This document shows, in pieces, positions 54,333-62,999 of a stretch of 64,000 bases of DNA (positions are counted from its first letter, which is position 1; each line of letters starts with the position of its first letter). The notes below the pieces were generated by a model. The model ran no database searches. It had not been told where the DNA came from and saw only the letters and a program-made list of their open reading frames with translations. The translations under genes and the position numbers were made by a program. The DNA comes from Nakamurella lactea DSM 19367 (GTDB taxonomy: Bacteria; Actinomycetota; Actinomycetes; Mycobacteriales; Nakamurellaceae): contig NZ_AUFT01000019.1 of the NCBI RefSeq assembly GCF_000426645.1, positions 62,001 through 126,000 on the forward strand, given 5' to 3'.

Positions 54333-55982
54333 TCAGATCGCGACGTCACCAGCGAGGTGCACCTGCACGCCGAGATCCCGGAAGGCGGCGGCCTTGGCGA
54401 GCAGTGCCTTGTCCGCCGTCGCCGCGTCCGGCGCGTAGACCACGTTCGCGTGATTCGCCTTGTGCCGGGCCATCAATTGGTCCCGGCCGACACCGTGCAT
54501 CACCAGGTGCATGATCGGCCACTCCGGATTGGTGGCCTTGAGCCGGCGCTCGGTCTCCGCGGCCGGCAGCTCGACCGCGGTGCCGCGGCCCAGGTCGACG
54601 TGCAGCACGCCGCCGGAGATGAACACCCGGGACCAGACGATCTCGCCCGGCTTGGACACCCCCGACAGGGTGCCGCCGCCGAGCGGGAAGAACATCGGCG
54701 GCTGACGCATCGCGTACGACTTGTCGTACCCCCCGTTGTGTGAGGCCGGCACCGACCCGGAGATCTCGAACACCCAGACGAACTGCCCGTCGAAATCCTC
54801 ACCCCAGCGGATGTCGTGCAGGGTGGTCGCCGGGTCGAGTCCCATCGCCGTCCAGATCCGGTTCGTCACCAGCGCATCGACCGCGACGCCCTCGTCCACC
54901 TCGTTGAAGTGCGGCAGCGGCCCGCCGGCGTACAGCTCGCGGCTGCCGTCCCTGGACAGCACCGGCGGCCGTTCGACGTTGTTCAGCAGGCCCTCGGCCA
55001 GGTCCGACGCCGGCACCGTGTCCTTGAGTCCCTGCTGGTACTGGATGCCGACGGCGTCAAGACCGTAGTCGTCGGAGATGCGCAACGCGGCGATGTACAT
55101 CTTGAACTGGCTGTGCAGCTGGGCATCCGTCAGCTCGGTCTTCTCATCGGTGCCGGTCCGGAAGTCCATCCCGCGCTCGTCCAGCCAGCTGCGGACGGCG
55201 GCGGCCTCGGCGTCCGGTACCCGCTTCATCTCGGCGACCAGCGCGGACTGGCTCAGCCGCTCCTTGTAGATGCCAAGCGGTGCCAGCAGTTCGTCATCGA
55301 AGATCGCGTTGTACATGCCCATGCAACCCTCGTCGAACACGCCGATGATGGCCTTGTCCTGCATGAGTTGTGCGGCAATCGCTTGCCCCAGTTGGGCTTC
55401 CGGCGAGTCGGCCAGCGGGGGTAGGTCGCGGACGTGGCTCACGTCGTGCTCCAGCGTCCCGGTCTCCAGCCAGGTTTTGAGCCCGTCGAGCGCCCACTGA
55501 TCGGTGAAGTCCTCGCTCCAGAGCGTCGAGTAGGCAACGCCGGCCTTGGTCAGCGAGCCGGCCAGGTTCAGCAGGCCGACCAGGCCGGGGAACTCGCCGG
55601 CCCAGTTGGCGACCAGCAGGATCGGCCCGGTGTGGCTGCGCAGGCCGGCCATCACGAACTGGCTGTACTGCCAGACCGCGTCGACCACCACCAGCGGCGC
55701 CTCCGGCGGGATGCTCTTGAACACCTCGATGCCGGCCCGTTGGCTGTCGATGAAGCCGTGGCCCTTGGCCTCGTCGACCGGGTGGCCGCGCCGGACCTGC
55801 TTGCCGAACTGCTGGACGGCGGCGGCGAAGTCGGCCTCGAGCTTGCGCTGGGTTGGCCAGCAGGTCTGGTTGGCCGCCGGTCGCAGATCGCCGCTGGCGA
55901 CGGTGTAGACCGTGCCCGGCTCGGCCCGCGGAATCTCCCGGAGTGCGGGGACGGTGTACCCGCTGACTGACTGCGCCGTCAT
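54333..55982 (-). CDS. L-fucose/L-arabinose isomerase-family protein
   Basis: 549 aa from ATG 55982 with GGGAG upstream. Family features: VVDAVWQYSQFVMAGLRSHT and PILLVANWAGEFPGLVGLLN in the N-terminal domain, VFDEGCMGMYNAIFDDELL (Glu metal ligand) in the middle, and the C-terminal HANVVYAPD. The class interconverts aldoses and ketoses with Mn. It lies in a fucose oxidation cluster; an isomerase there is unexpected, because L-fuculose kinase and aldolase are not nearby, so it may act on another 6-deoxy sugar or on D-arabinose. Confidence 0.8.
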   Translation of the reverse strand: MTAQSVSGYTVPALREIPRAEPGTVYTVASGDLRPAANQTCWPTQRKLEADFAAAVQQFGKQVRRGHPVDEAKGHGFIDSQRAGIEVFKSIPPEAPLVVVDAVWQYSQFVMAGLRSHTGPILLVANWAGEFPGLVGLLNLAGSLTKAGVAYSTLWSEDFTDQWALDGLKTWLETGTLEHDVSHVRDLPPLADSPEAQLGQAIAAQLMQDKAIIGVFDEGCMGMYNAIFDDELLAPLGIYKERLSQSALVAEMKRVPDAEAAAVRSWLDERGMDFRTGTDEKTELTDAQLHSQFKMYIAALRISDDYGLDAVGIQYQQGLKDTVPASDLAEGLLNNVERPPVLSRDGSRELYAGGPLPHFNEVDEGVAVDALVTNRIWTAMGLDPATTLHDIRWGEDFDGQFVWVFEISGSVPASHNGGYDKSYAMRQPPMFFPLGGGTLSGVSKPGEIVWSRVFISGGVLHVDLGRGTAVELPAAETERRLKATNPEWPIMHLVMHGVGRDQLMARHKANHANVVYAPDAATADKALLAKAAAFRDLGVQVHLAGDVAI

Positions 55983-56015
55983 TGTCGGCTCCCTTGCCTG
56001 TGATCGGACGTGTCT

Positions 56016-56041
56016 GTGGTCGGACCACTGGGTGGTCGGAC
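56016..56041 (-). promoter_or_regulatory. GTGGTC-type palindrome upstream of the isomerase gene
   Basis: GTGGTCGGACCAC (56016-56028) is a perfect palindrome, and a half-site GTGGTCGGAC repeats at 56032-56041. The core TGGTCNGACCA is the format of GntR/FadR operators. It lies 34 bases before the isomerase start; a TTGACT -35-like element is at 56081-56087 on the same strand. The cognate regulator is not identified in the window. Confidence 0.55.
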
Positions 56042-56096
56042 GAATCGACGTTCGATCAGGGTGCCTGAAATCGATTACTGAGTCAAGAGGGGTGGC

Positions 56097-56252
56097 GGGA
56101 AGGCTCGTCCGGTGGGGATCAAGTCTCCGACTCGGTGGCTGGGTTGACGGGAGGGTCGTCCGGGCGGGGAGGAACGCTCCGACTCGGTGAGTTGGGTAAC
56201 GGGAGGGTCGTCCGAGCGGTGAGGAACGCTCCGAGTCGGCGGGTTGGGTACG
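56097..56252. repeat. Three tandem 52-bp repeats
   Basis: Units at 56097-56148, 56149-56200 and 56201-56252, each beginning GGGA(A/G)GG.TCGTCCG and ending (T/G)GGGT(T/A).. ; the second and third differ at only a few positions, the first is more diverged. Each unit contains CTCCGA(C/G)TCGG. They fill the gap between the SDR stop and the isomerase promoter and have no coding frame. Confidence 0.85.
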
Positions 56253-56274
56253 CCGACCGCGTGCGCGCGAGCGC

Positions 56275-57102
56275 CTACTGCTGCGGCCGCAACCGCAGTT
56301 CCTGCATGCCGCCGTCGACGAACAACCCGATCCCGGTGGTCGAGCCGGACAGGGGCGATGCCAGGTAGGCGACCGCGCCGGCCACCTCTTCCGGGGAGAC
56401 CAGCCGGCCGTGCGGCTGCCGGGCGTTGAGCGCGGCCCGCTCTGCCTCGGGGTCGGTCGCGGACTCGAGCAACCGGCCGACCCATGGGGTGTCGGCGGTG
56501 CCCGGGTTGACCGCGTTGACCCGGATGCCTTCCCGCAGATGATCGGCGGCCATCGCCCTGGTCAGCGACAGCACCGCTCCCTTGGTGGCGCTGTACAGCG
56601 CCCTTTGCGGCAGACCTGCGGTGGCCGCGATCGAGGCGGTGTTGACGATCGCCGCTGACGGCGACTTCCGCAGGTGCGGGAGCGCCGCCCTGCTCACCCG
56701 GACCATGCCGAGCACGTTGACGTCGAACACGCGGTGCCATTCGTCATCCGCGTTGTCCTCGACGCTGCCCTGGGCGCCGATACCGGCGTTGTTGATCACG
56801 ATGTCCAGCCGGCCGAACCGGGCGATCACCGCGTCGACGGCGGCCGTCACCGAGGCGTCGTCCGAGACGTCGCACCGGATCGGCTCGGCGCCCTCCGGGG
56901 CACCGGCCGGTTCGCGGTCGAGCACTGCGACCCGCGCGCCGGCGGCCTGCAGTCGCGTCGTGATCGCCGCCCCGATGCCGGAGGCGCCACCGGTGACGGC
57001 GGCGACCAGGCCGGCGAACTCGCCGGTGGCGGTGACGACTGCATCGGGGCTGACGGCACCGGCGGTGCCGGCGGGTTCGGGATTGACCACACGGTCGGAC
57101 AT
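56275..57102 (-). CDS. SDR oxidoreductase, probable 2-keto-3-deoxy-L-fuconate dehydrogenase
   Basis: 275 aa from ATG 57102 with GAGGAGG upstream. Classical SDR: cofactor motif TGGASGIGAAI (about residues 38-48), NNAG at about 106, catalytic Ser in ASIAATAG and YSATKGAV (Tyr/Lys), then PGTADTPWVGRLLE and a C-terminal TGIGLFVDGGM. The PGT.DTP stretch and AADHLREGIRVNAV are close to the SDRs that oxidise 2-keto-3-deoxy-L-fuconate. The first 30 residues are an extra tail. Divergent from the L-fuconate dehydratase gene, sharing the intergenic promoter region. Confidence 0.8.
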   Translation of the reverse strand: MSDRVVNPEPAGTAGAVSPDAVVTATGEFAGLVAAVTGGASGIGAAITTRLQAAGARVAVLDREPAGAPEGAEPIRCDVSDDASVTAAVDAVIARFGRLDIVINNAGIGAQGSVEDNADDEWHRVFDVNVLGMVRVSRAALPHLRKSPSAAIVNTASIAATAGLPQRALYSATKGAVLSLTRAMAADHLREGIRVNAVNPGTADTPWVGRLLESATDPEAERAALNARQPHGRLVSPEEVAGAVAYLASPLSGSTTGIGLFVDGGMQELRLRPQQ

Positions 57103-57240
57103 GCGAAAGGCCTCCTCGGGCTGTGGTGGATCGTGGTGGATGATGGCTGACCGTCAGTGTTCCGCATTGCTCGGATGACCCGGCGGGAGCCCCCGTGGCC
57201 AACCGCGCGATTCGGCGCAACGGTCGGTGGTCGCCGGCAT

Positions 57241-57267
57241 TTGACCAACAAACATCCGATGTATAGC
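57241..57267 (+). promoter_or_regulatory. Promoter with palindromic operator in the spacer, fucose catabolic operon
   Basis: TTGACC (57241-57246) and TATAGC (57262-57267) with a 15-base spacer that contains the perfect palindrome ACATCCGATGT (57252-57262). A protein binding there would repress or activate the dehydratase operon. The spacer is short, as expected for MerR-type or activator-dependent promoters. Confidence 0.5.
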
Positions 57268-57351
57268 GTAGCCGCAGCACGGCGGCGCCGCTGGCAGGTG
57301 GGCGCGGTCGGGGCAGTTCGAGCCGAGCAGGACCGCAGAGAGGCACCCACA

Positions 57352-57465
57352 GTGAGCGAGCTTGCGAGCGAACCATCGACACCGAGCGAGCTTGCGTGGG
57401 CCCACGCGGGACCGAGCGGACCGAGGAACCGCGGGGACGAATCATCGACACCGCTGAGCACCTTC
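57352..57465. repeat. Imperfect repeats before the fuconate dehydratase start
   Basis: AGCGAGCTTGCG occurs twice (around 57355 and 57392), and (A/T)CATCGACACC twice (around 57374 and 57442). The sequence reads as an in-frame Ser/Glu/Pro-rich extension if GTG 57352 is the start, but homologues lack it. It may be a dispersed actinobacterial repeat inserted in the leader. Confidence 0.5.
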
Positions 57466-58740
57466 GTGGGGATCGACACCGCCGATATCCGCTTTCCCAC
57501 CTCGCAGCTGCTCGACGGTTCGGACGCGATGAACCCGGATCCGGACTACTCCGCCGCCTACCTGCGGGTCCGGACCGATGCCGGCGACGAGCTGTCCGGT
57601 GACGGCTTCGTGTTCACCATCGGCCGCGGCAACGACATCCAGCTCACCGCGATCCGCTCACTGGCGCAGCGGCTGGTCGGCCGCGAGGTGGAGCCGTTGC
57701 TGGACGACCTCGGCGGCTTCTGGCGCGAACTCGTGCACGACTCGCAGCTGCGCTGGCTGGGCCCTGAGAAGGGCGTCATACACATGGCCGTCGGTGCGGT
57801 GGTCAACGCGCTGTGGGACCTGAAGGCCAAGCGTGCCGGACAACCGTTGTGGCTCTTGCTGTCCGAACTCACCCCGGAGCAGATCGTCGACCTGGTCGAC
57901 TTCCGGTACCTGGCGAACGCGCTCACCGCGGCCGAGGCGCTGACCATCCTGCGGGCCGCCGAGCCGACCAGGGCGGAGCGGATCGCCGAACTGCGGCGCA
58001 ACGGCTTTCCGGCGTACACCACTACCCCCGGCTGGCTCGGCTACTCGGACGAGAAGCTGGCGCGGCTGTGCCGGGAGGCGGTGGACGACGGCTTCCGGCA
58101 GATCAAACTGAAGGTCGGCGCCGACCTGGGCGACGACAGGCGTCGGATGCGGATCGCCAGGGAGGTGGTCGGACCCGACATCAAGATCGCCATCGACGCC
58201 AACCAGCGATGGGAGCAGGACGAGGCGATCGAGTGGGTCAACGCGCTGGCCGAGTTCGACCCGGCCTGGGTCGAGGAACCGACCAACCCCGACGACCTGC
58301 TGGCGCACGCCGCGATCGCCAAGGGCATAGCGCCGATCCGGGTGGCCACCGGTGAGCACATGGCGAACCGGGTGATGTTCAAGCAGTTCCTGCAGGCAGA
58401 TGCGCTGCAGGTGATGCAGATCGACGCGGCCAGGGTGGCCGGTGTCAATGAGAACATCGCGAACCTGTTGCTGGCGGCCAAGTTCGGTGTGCCGGTCTGT
58501 CCGCACGCCGGAGGTGTCGGGCTGTGTGAGGCGGTCCAGCACCTGTCCATGTTCGATTACGTTGCGGTCTCGCAGACCACCGAGAACCGGGTGATCGAGT
58601 TCGTCGACCACCTGCACGAGCATTTCGTCACCCCGGCGTTGGTCAGCGGTGGGCAGTATCGGGCGCCCGAAGCGCCCGGCTCGGGTGCGGAGATGCTGCC
58701 GGCGTCGATCGCCGAGTACACCTGGGGTGCCGATGGCTGA
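57466..58740 (+). CDS. L-fuconate dehydratase (enolase superfamily)
   Basis: 424 aa from GTG 57466, where alignment with known family members would start; GTG 57352, with a better RBS (GAGAGG), would add 38 residues. The N-terminal [24 protein letters not shown] block is the family's hallmark. Active-site residues are visible: KLKVG (about 214), DANQRW (244), VEEPTNPDD (270), TGEHMANR and HAGGVGLCE (347). Removes water from L-fuconate to give 2-keto-3-deoxy-L-fuconate, which the adjacent SDR would oxidise. Overlaps the next gene by eight bases. Confidence 0.92.
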   Translation: MGIDTADIRFPTSQLLDGSDAMNPDPDYSAAYLRVRTDAGDELSGDGFVFTIGRGNDIQLTAIRSLAQRLVGREVEPLLDDLGGFWRELVHDSQLRWLGPEKGVIHMAVGAVVNALWDLKAKRAGQPLWLLLSELTPEQIVDLVDFRYLANALTAAEALTILRAAEPTRAERIAELRRNGFPAYTTTPGWLGYSDEKLARLCREAVDDGFRQIKLKVGADLGDDRRRMRIAREVVGPDIKIAIDANQRWEQDEAIEWVNALAEFDPAWVEEPTNPDDLLAHAAIAKGIAPIRVATGEHMANRVMFKQFLQADALQVMQIDAARVAGVNENIANLLLAAKFGVPVCPHAGGVGLCEAVQHLSMFDYVAVSQTTENRVIEFVDHLHEHFVTPALVSGGQYRAPEAPGSGAEMLPASIAEYTWGADG

Positions 58741-59692
58741 CGCACCACCGGTTCTGCCGCCGCTCGGGTACGGAGCCGCGAACGTCGGCAACCTGTACCG
58801 GGAATTGACCGACGACGCGGCCTGGGCCGTGCTCGAGGCCGCCTGGGATGCCGGCATCCGCTACTACGACACCGCCCCGCACTACGGTCTCGGGCTCTCC
58901 GAGCGACGGCTCGGCGCGTTCCTGGCGACCAGGCCGCGGAACGAGTTCGTGCTGTCGACGAAGGTCGGGCGGCTGCTGCGGCCGAACCCCGAAGGCGCCG
59001 GAACCCTCGATCTGGCGAACGATTTCGCCGTACCGGCCGACCTGCGCCGGGAGTGGGACTTCTCGGCTGACGGGATCCGCCGCTCGGTCGACGAGTCGCT
59101 GCAGCGGCTGGGGCTGGACCGGGTCGACATCGTGTATCTGCACGATCCGGAGCGCCACGACCTCACCGTCGCGCTGGATTCCGGGTTGGCCGGGGCAATC
59201 GCGCTGCGGGAGGAGGGCGTGGTCTCCGCGATCGGGGTCGGCAGCATGGACACCGCTGCGCTGCAGGCCGCGGTGGATACCGGCGCGCTGGACCTGCTGA
59301 TGATCGCCGGCCGGTACACGCTGCTGGAACAGCCTGCGGCGTCAGGTGTTCTGCCGGCCTGCGCGAAGCACTCCACCGGCGTGGTGCTGGCCTCGGTGTT
59401 CAACTCCGGCGTACTGGCCAAGGACGAACTCGCTGCCGACGCCCGCTACGAGTACGGCCCGGTCCCGTCGGCGATCCGGACGAGATATCAGGCGCTGGCA
59501 CGGATCTGTCATGCACACGGGGTCCGGGTGCCGGCCGCGGCGCTGCAGTTCGGGCTGCGGAACGAGCTGGTGCGATCGGTGATCGTTGGTGCCGCGTCGC
59601 CGCAGCAGATCACCGAGAGCGCGGCCGCGATGGCGACGCCGATCCCGGACGCCCTGTGGGACGAACTGGCCGAGCAGGGGTTGCTGGGATGA
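58733..59692 (+). CDS. Aldo/keto reductase, probable L-fucose dehydrogenase
   Basis: 319 aa from ATG 58733 (GGGG upstream), overlapping the dehydratase stop. AKR signature: [20 protein letters not shown] (catalytic Tyr), [10 protein letters not shown] (Lys) and IVYLHDPER (His), with a C-terminal [15 protein letters not shown] for NADP binding. The sequence is of the pyridoxal/L-fucose dehydrogenase type. Oxidises L-fucose to the lactone as the entry step of the non-phosphorylative route. A lactonase gene is not visible in the window. Confidence 0.85.
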   Translation: MADAPPVLPPLGYGAANVGNLYRELTDDAAWAVLEAAWDAGIRYYDTAPHYGLGLSERRLGAFLATRPRNEFVLSTKVGRLLRPNPEGAGTLDLANDFAVPADLRREWDFSADGIRRSVDESLQRLGLDRVDIVYLHDPERHDLTVALDSGLAGAIALREEGVVSAIGVGSMDTAALQAAVDTGALDLLMIAGRYTLLEQPAASGVLPACAKHSTGVVLASVFNSGVLAKDELAADARYEYGPVPSAIRTRYQALARICHAHGVRVPAAALQFGLRNELVRSVIVGAASPQQITESAAAMATPIPDALWDELAEQGLLG

Positions 59693-59703
59693 CGAACCGA
59701 CCG

Positions 59704-59718
59704 GGCACACTGTGTGCC
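59704..59718. promoter_or_regulatory. 15-bp perfect palindrome GGCACACTGTGTGCC
   Basis: Arms of seven bases around a central T, 12 bases after the reductase stop and about 86 bases before fucU. Could be an operator for a second promoter of the transport genes or a short terminator. Confidence 0.4.
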
Positions 59719-59804
59719 GTGTGGTCCCCGCGAGTGGTAAACCCGTGGAGCCGTGCCGATGCGGCCACCGAGGCGGTCGGCTCACACCTGCTGGGAGGAA
59801 ACCG

Positions 59805-60263
59805 ATGCTGAACGGGATTCCGTCGCTGTTGACCGGCGAACTACTCGCCACGCTGGACGCCATGGGCCACTCGGACGCGGTGGTGGTCGCCGACGCGCAC
59901 TTCCCCGGGGCCGCGCTGGCCGACCGGCTGATCGACCTGCCCGGGGTGAGCACGCCGCAACTGGTCAGGGCGATCTGCGCGGTGCTGCCGCTGGACGACG
60001 CACCGACGCTGGATCTGATGCAGTCCGCCGACGGGGTCCGGCTGCCGGTCCAGGACGAGCTGCTGGCGGCCGCCGGGCTGGCCGGCGAAACCGCCGTCCA
60101 CACCGCCGATGAACCGGCCGCGGTGCGCGAGCTGGACAGATTCGCCTTTTACGAGCAGGCGGCGACGGCGTTCGCCATCGTCCGGACCGGCGAGCTCCGA
60201 CCGTACGGGAACGCGATACTGCGCAAGGGTTTGGCGCAGCCGGACGAGAGGTGGCGCGGCTGA
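59805..60263 (+). CDS. fucU: L-fucose mutarotase (FucU/RbsD family)
   Basis: 152 aa from ATG 59805 (GGAGGA upstream). MLNGIPSLLTGELLATLDAM, then GHSDAVVVADAHFPG with the catalytic His/Asp, DDAPTLDLMQ and C-terminal RPYGNAILRKG are FucU hallmarks. Speeds interconversion of alpha and beta L-fucose so that the dehydrogenase can use it. Its stop overlaps the ABC ATPase start (TGATG). Confidence 0.9.
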   Translation: MLNGIPSLLTGELLATLDAMGHSDAVVVADAHFPGAALADRLIDLPGVSTPQLVRAICAVLPLDDAPTLDLMQSADGVRLPVQDELLAAAGLAGETAVHTADEPAAVRELDRFAFYEQAATAFAIVRTGELRPYGNAILRKGLAQPDERWRG

Positions 60264-61909
60264 TGGAGCTGAACAAGAACACCGACCCGGACCCGGCGGA
60301 CCCGAAGGTCGCGGCACCGCCAGTGGCCGACGATCGCTACCTGCTCGAGCTGAGCGGGGTGAACAAGAGCTTCCCCGGCGTCCGCGCACTGGACGACATG
60401 CAACTGAACCTGCGGTACGGCGAGGTGCTGGCACTGGTCGGTGAGAACGGCGCGGGCAAGTCCACCTTGATGAAGCTGCTGTCCGGCGTGTACACCCCGG
60501 ACAGCGGGGAGTTCTACCTGCGGGGCCGCCCGCTGCGGGTCAGCGGTCCGCGGGACGCCCAGCAACAGGGCATCGCGATCATCCACCAGGAATTCAACCT
60601 GATGCCGGACCTGACGGTCGCCGAGAACATCTTCATCGGTCAGGAGAAACCGTCAGGCGGGTTCCTGCTGAACAACCGCACGCTGAACCGACGGGCCAGG
60701 GATCTGTTGGAGCGCCTACATCTTCCGCTCGACCCGCGAACTCCGGTCGGCGCCCTGACGGTGGCCAGGCAACAGATGGTGGAGATCGCCAAGGCGTTGT
60801 CCTACGACGCCCAGGTGCTGATCATGGACGAGCCGACGGCGGCGCTCAACGATGCGGAAGTGGCGACTCTGCACGAGCTGATCAGGCACTACGTCAGCCC
60901 GGACACCGGCGTCATCTACATCTCGCACAAGATGGACGAGCTGAAGGCGATCTCGCAGCGGATCACGGTGATCCGCGACGGCCAGTACATCGATACGCTC
61001 GACACCGCCACCACCAGCATGGGCGAAGTGATCTCGCGGATGGTCGGCCGGCAGCTGAACGTCAACGCCAAGCCGGAGAACGTCCACGGCGGCCGTGAAG
61101 TGATCCTCTCGGTGCAGGGGCTGTCCACCCACGGACTGCTCAAGGACGTCAGCTTCGAGCTGCGGGAGGGCGAGATCCTCGGCTTCGCCGGGCTGATGGG
61201 CGCGGGCCGAACCGAAGTGGCCCGGGCCATCGTCGGTGCCGACAAGCGTTCGGCCGGCACCGTGAAGCTTCGCGGCCGGACGATCGACCCGGCGAATCCC
61301 GCGCAGGCGGCCAAGTATCGGATCGGCTACCTGTCCGAGGATCGCAAGCGGTACGGGCTACTGCTTGACCAGAGCGTCACCACCAACATCGCGCTGTCGT
61401 CGCTCGCCGAGCGGTTCTCCACCGCCGGGTTCGTCAGGGACCGGCCGGCCAAGGCCGCGGCGCGCGAGTACGTGGCGCAACTGAAGGTCAAGACGCCGTC
61501 GATCTCGCAGATCACCAAGAACCTCTCCGGCGGCAACCAGCAGAAGGTGGTGATCGCCAAGTGGCTGCTCAAGGACTGCGACGTGCTGATCTTCGACGAG
61601 CCGACCCGAGGGATCGACGTCGGTGCGAAAGAGGAGATCTACGGTCTGCTCAACGAGCTGGCCGAAGGCGGCAAGTCGATCATCATGATCTCCTCCGAGC
61701 TACCCGAAGTGCTGCGGATGTCGCACCGGGTGATCGTGATGAGCGAGGGCCGGATCACCGGTGAACTCGCCGCCGGCGATGCCAATCAGGAGAGCGTGAT
61801 GCATTACGCCACCCTGCGTCCGGACGAGAATGCGGCCGACGCAGTAGAACTCGGCCTGGTGGATCCGGCCGATTCCGACAACACCCATCAGCACGGCAAG
61901 GAGGCCTGA
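60263..61909 (+). CDS. Sugar ABC transporter ATP-binding protein, RbsA type (two ATPase domains)
   Basis: 548 aa from ATG 60263, overlapping the fucU stop; GTG 60251 is an alternative. First ATPase: Walker A GENGAGKST, signature LTVARQQMVEIAKAL, Walker B LIMDEPTAALN. Second: degenerate Walker A GLMGAGRTE, signature LSGGNQQKVVIAKWL, Walker B LIFDEPTRGID. This layout is normal for RbsA/XylG/AraG. Energises uptake of the sugar bound by the 63000 gene product. Confidence 0.92.
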   Translation: MELNKNTDPDPADPKVAAPPVADDRYLLELSGVNKSFPGVRALDDMQLNLRYGEVLALVGENGAGKSTLMKLLSGVYTPDSGEFYLRGRPLRVSGPRDAQQQGIAIIHQEFNLMPDLTVAENIFIGQEKPSGGFLLNNRTLNRRARDLLERLHLPLDPRTPVGALTVARQQMVEIAKALSYDAQVLIMDEPTAALNDAEVATLHELIRHYVSPDTGVIYISHKMDELKAISQRITVIRDGQYIDTLDTATTSMGEVISRMVGRQLNVNAKPENVHGGREVILSVQGLSTHGLLKDVSFELREGEILGFAGLMGAGRTEVARAIVGADKRSAGTVKLRGRTIDPANPAQAAKYRIGYLSEDRKRYGLLLDQSVTTNIALSSLAERFSTAGFVRDRPAKAAAREYVAQLKVKTPSISQITKNLSGGNQQKVVIAKWLLKDCDVLIFDEPTRGIDVGAKEEIYGLLNELAEGGKSIIMISSELPEVLRMSHRVIVMSEGRITGELAAGDANQESVMHYATLRPDENAADAVELGLVDPADSDNTHQHGKEA

Positions 61910-61910
61910 C

Positions 61911-62912
61911 GTGAGCACCGCAGAGGTTCCGGTGGCGGCGCGGCGCGGCATGAGTGACAACGTCCGGATGCGGCTGCAGCAACTCGCCGCCTTCGCCGGC
62001 CTGATTGTCATCACCGCGTTCTTCGCGGTCGCCAGCGACCATTTCTTCAATTACGACAACCTGGTGAACAACATCCTGGTGTCGACGGTGCAGATCGGGA
62101 TCCTGGCGCTGGGAACCACGTTCGTCATCATCACCGGCGGGATCGATCTGTCGATCGGCTTCGGCATCGCGCTCACCGGAATGATGGCCGGCACGTTCCT
62201 GATCACCTGGGACCTGCCGTTGGGACTCGGCCTGCTGTTGACGTTGGTGGTCGGCGGGTTGATCGGCTTGGTCAACGGTTTCAACATCTCGATCCTGGGG
62301 ATGCCGCCGTTCATCGCCACGCTGGCAATGATGCTGGTCTGCCAGGGCCTGCCGATCGTCATCTCGGACAACGGCGCGTCGATCTATTTCGACGATCTGC
62401 CGGCCTTCCAGGATCTGTCCGGCGGCACGTTGATCCCGAACTTCCCGAACGCTGTGCTGATCTTCCTGGTGTGCGCCGTGATCGCCTGGTTCCTGTTGAA
62501 CCGCACGCTGTTCGGTCGGTACACCTTCGCCATCGGCAGCAACGAGGAGGCCACTGCGCTTTCCGGGATCAACGTGAAGAAGTGGAAGATCATCGTCTAC
62601 ACGGTGGCCGGGGTCTTCATCGGGATCGCCGGCATCATCTCGGCCGCCCGGATCGGCGCCAGCCCGAGCGCCGGCAAGGGCATGGAACTGCAGGCGATCG
62701 CGGCCGTGGTGATCGGCGGCACATCCTTGGCCGGCGGCAAGGGCACGATCGTCGGAACCGTCATCGGCGCCCTGATCATCGGTGTGCTCAACAACGGCCT
62801 GCAGGTGATGGGCGTTCCGCAGGAATGGCAGTACGTCATCCTCGGCGTGGTCATCCTGATCGCCGTGTACATCGACATGGTCCGCAAGAAGTCGGCGACA
62901 GCCGCCGGTTAG
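61911..62912 (+). CDS. Sugar ABC transporter permease, RbsC type
   Basis: 333 aa from GTG 61911, one base after the ATPase stop. A hydrophilic start of about 25 residues precedes eight to ten helices. RbsC signatures: FVIITGGIDLSIGFGIALTG, GLVNGFNISILGMPPFIATL, and IGSNEEATALSGINVKKWKI. Carries the sugar across the membrane as a homodimer. The gap to the binding-protein gene is 87 bases. Confidence 0.92.
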   Translation: MSTAEVPVAARRGMSDNVRMRLQQLAAFAGLIVITAFFAVASDHFFNYDNLVNNILVSTVQIGILALGTTFVIITGGIDLSIGFGIALTGMMAGTFLITWDLPLGLGLLLTLVVGGLIGLVNGFNISILGMPPFIATLAMMLVCQGLPIVISDNGASIYFDDLPAFQDLSGGTLIPNFPNAVLIFLVCAVIAWFLLNRTLFGRYTFAIGSNEEATALSGINVKKWKIIVYTVAGVFIGIAGIISAARIGASPSAGKGMELQAIAAVVIGGTSLAGGKGTIVGTVIGALIIGVLNNGLQVMGVPQEWQYVILGVVILIAVYIDMVRKKSATAAG

Positions 62913-62999
62913 CCGTCCGCCGGCACCGGCCGGCGGGTCCCCATCGCACCAAACCCACAGCACCATCAACGCCCGACACCAGAAGGAGTTCGAACTGCA

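Larger units (their letters stand above)
57103..57465. other. Divergent promoter region between SDR and fuconate dehydratase genes
   Basis: Contains the promoter and palindrome at 57241-57267 and a repetitive segment at 57352-57465. The frame is open across it in the dehydratase phase but lacks homology to the enzyme family. Near the SDR, a direct repeat ATCCACCACGATCCACCAC is visible on the minus strand. Confidence 0.5.
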
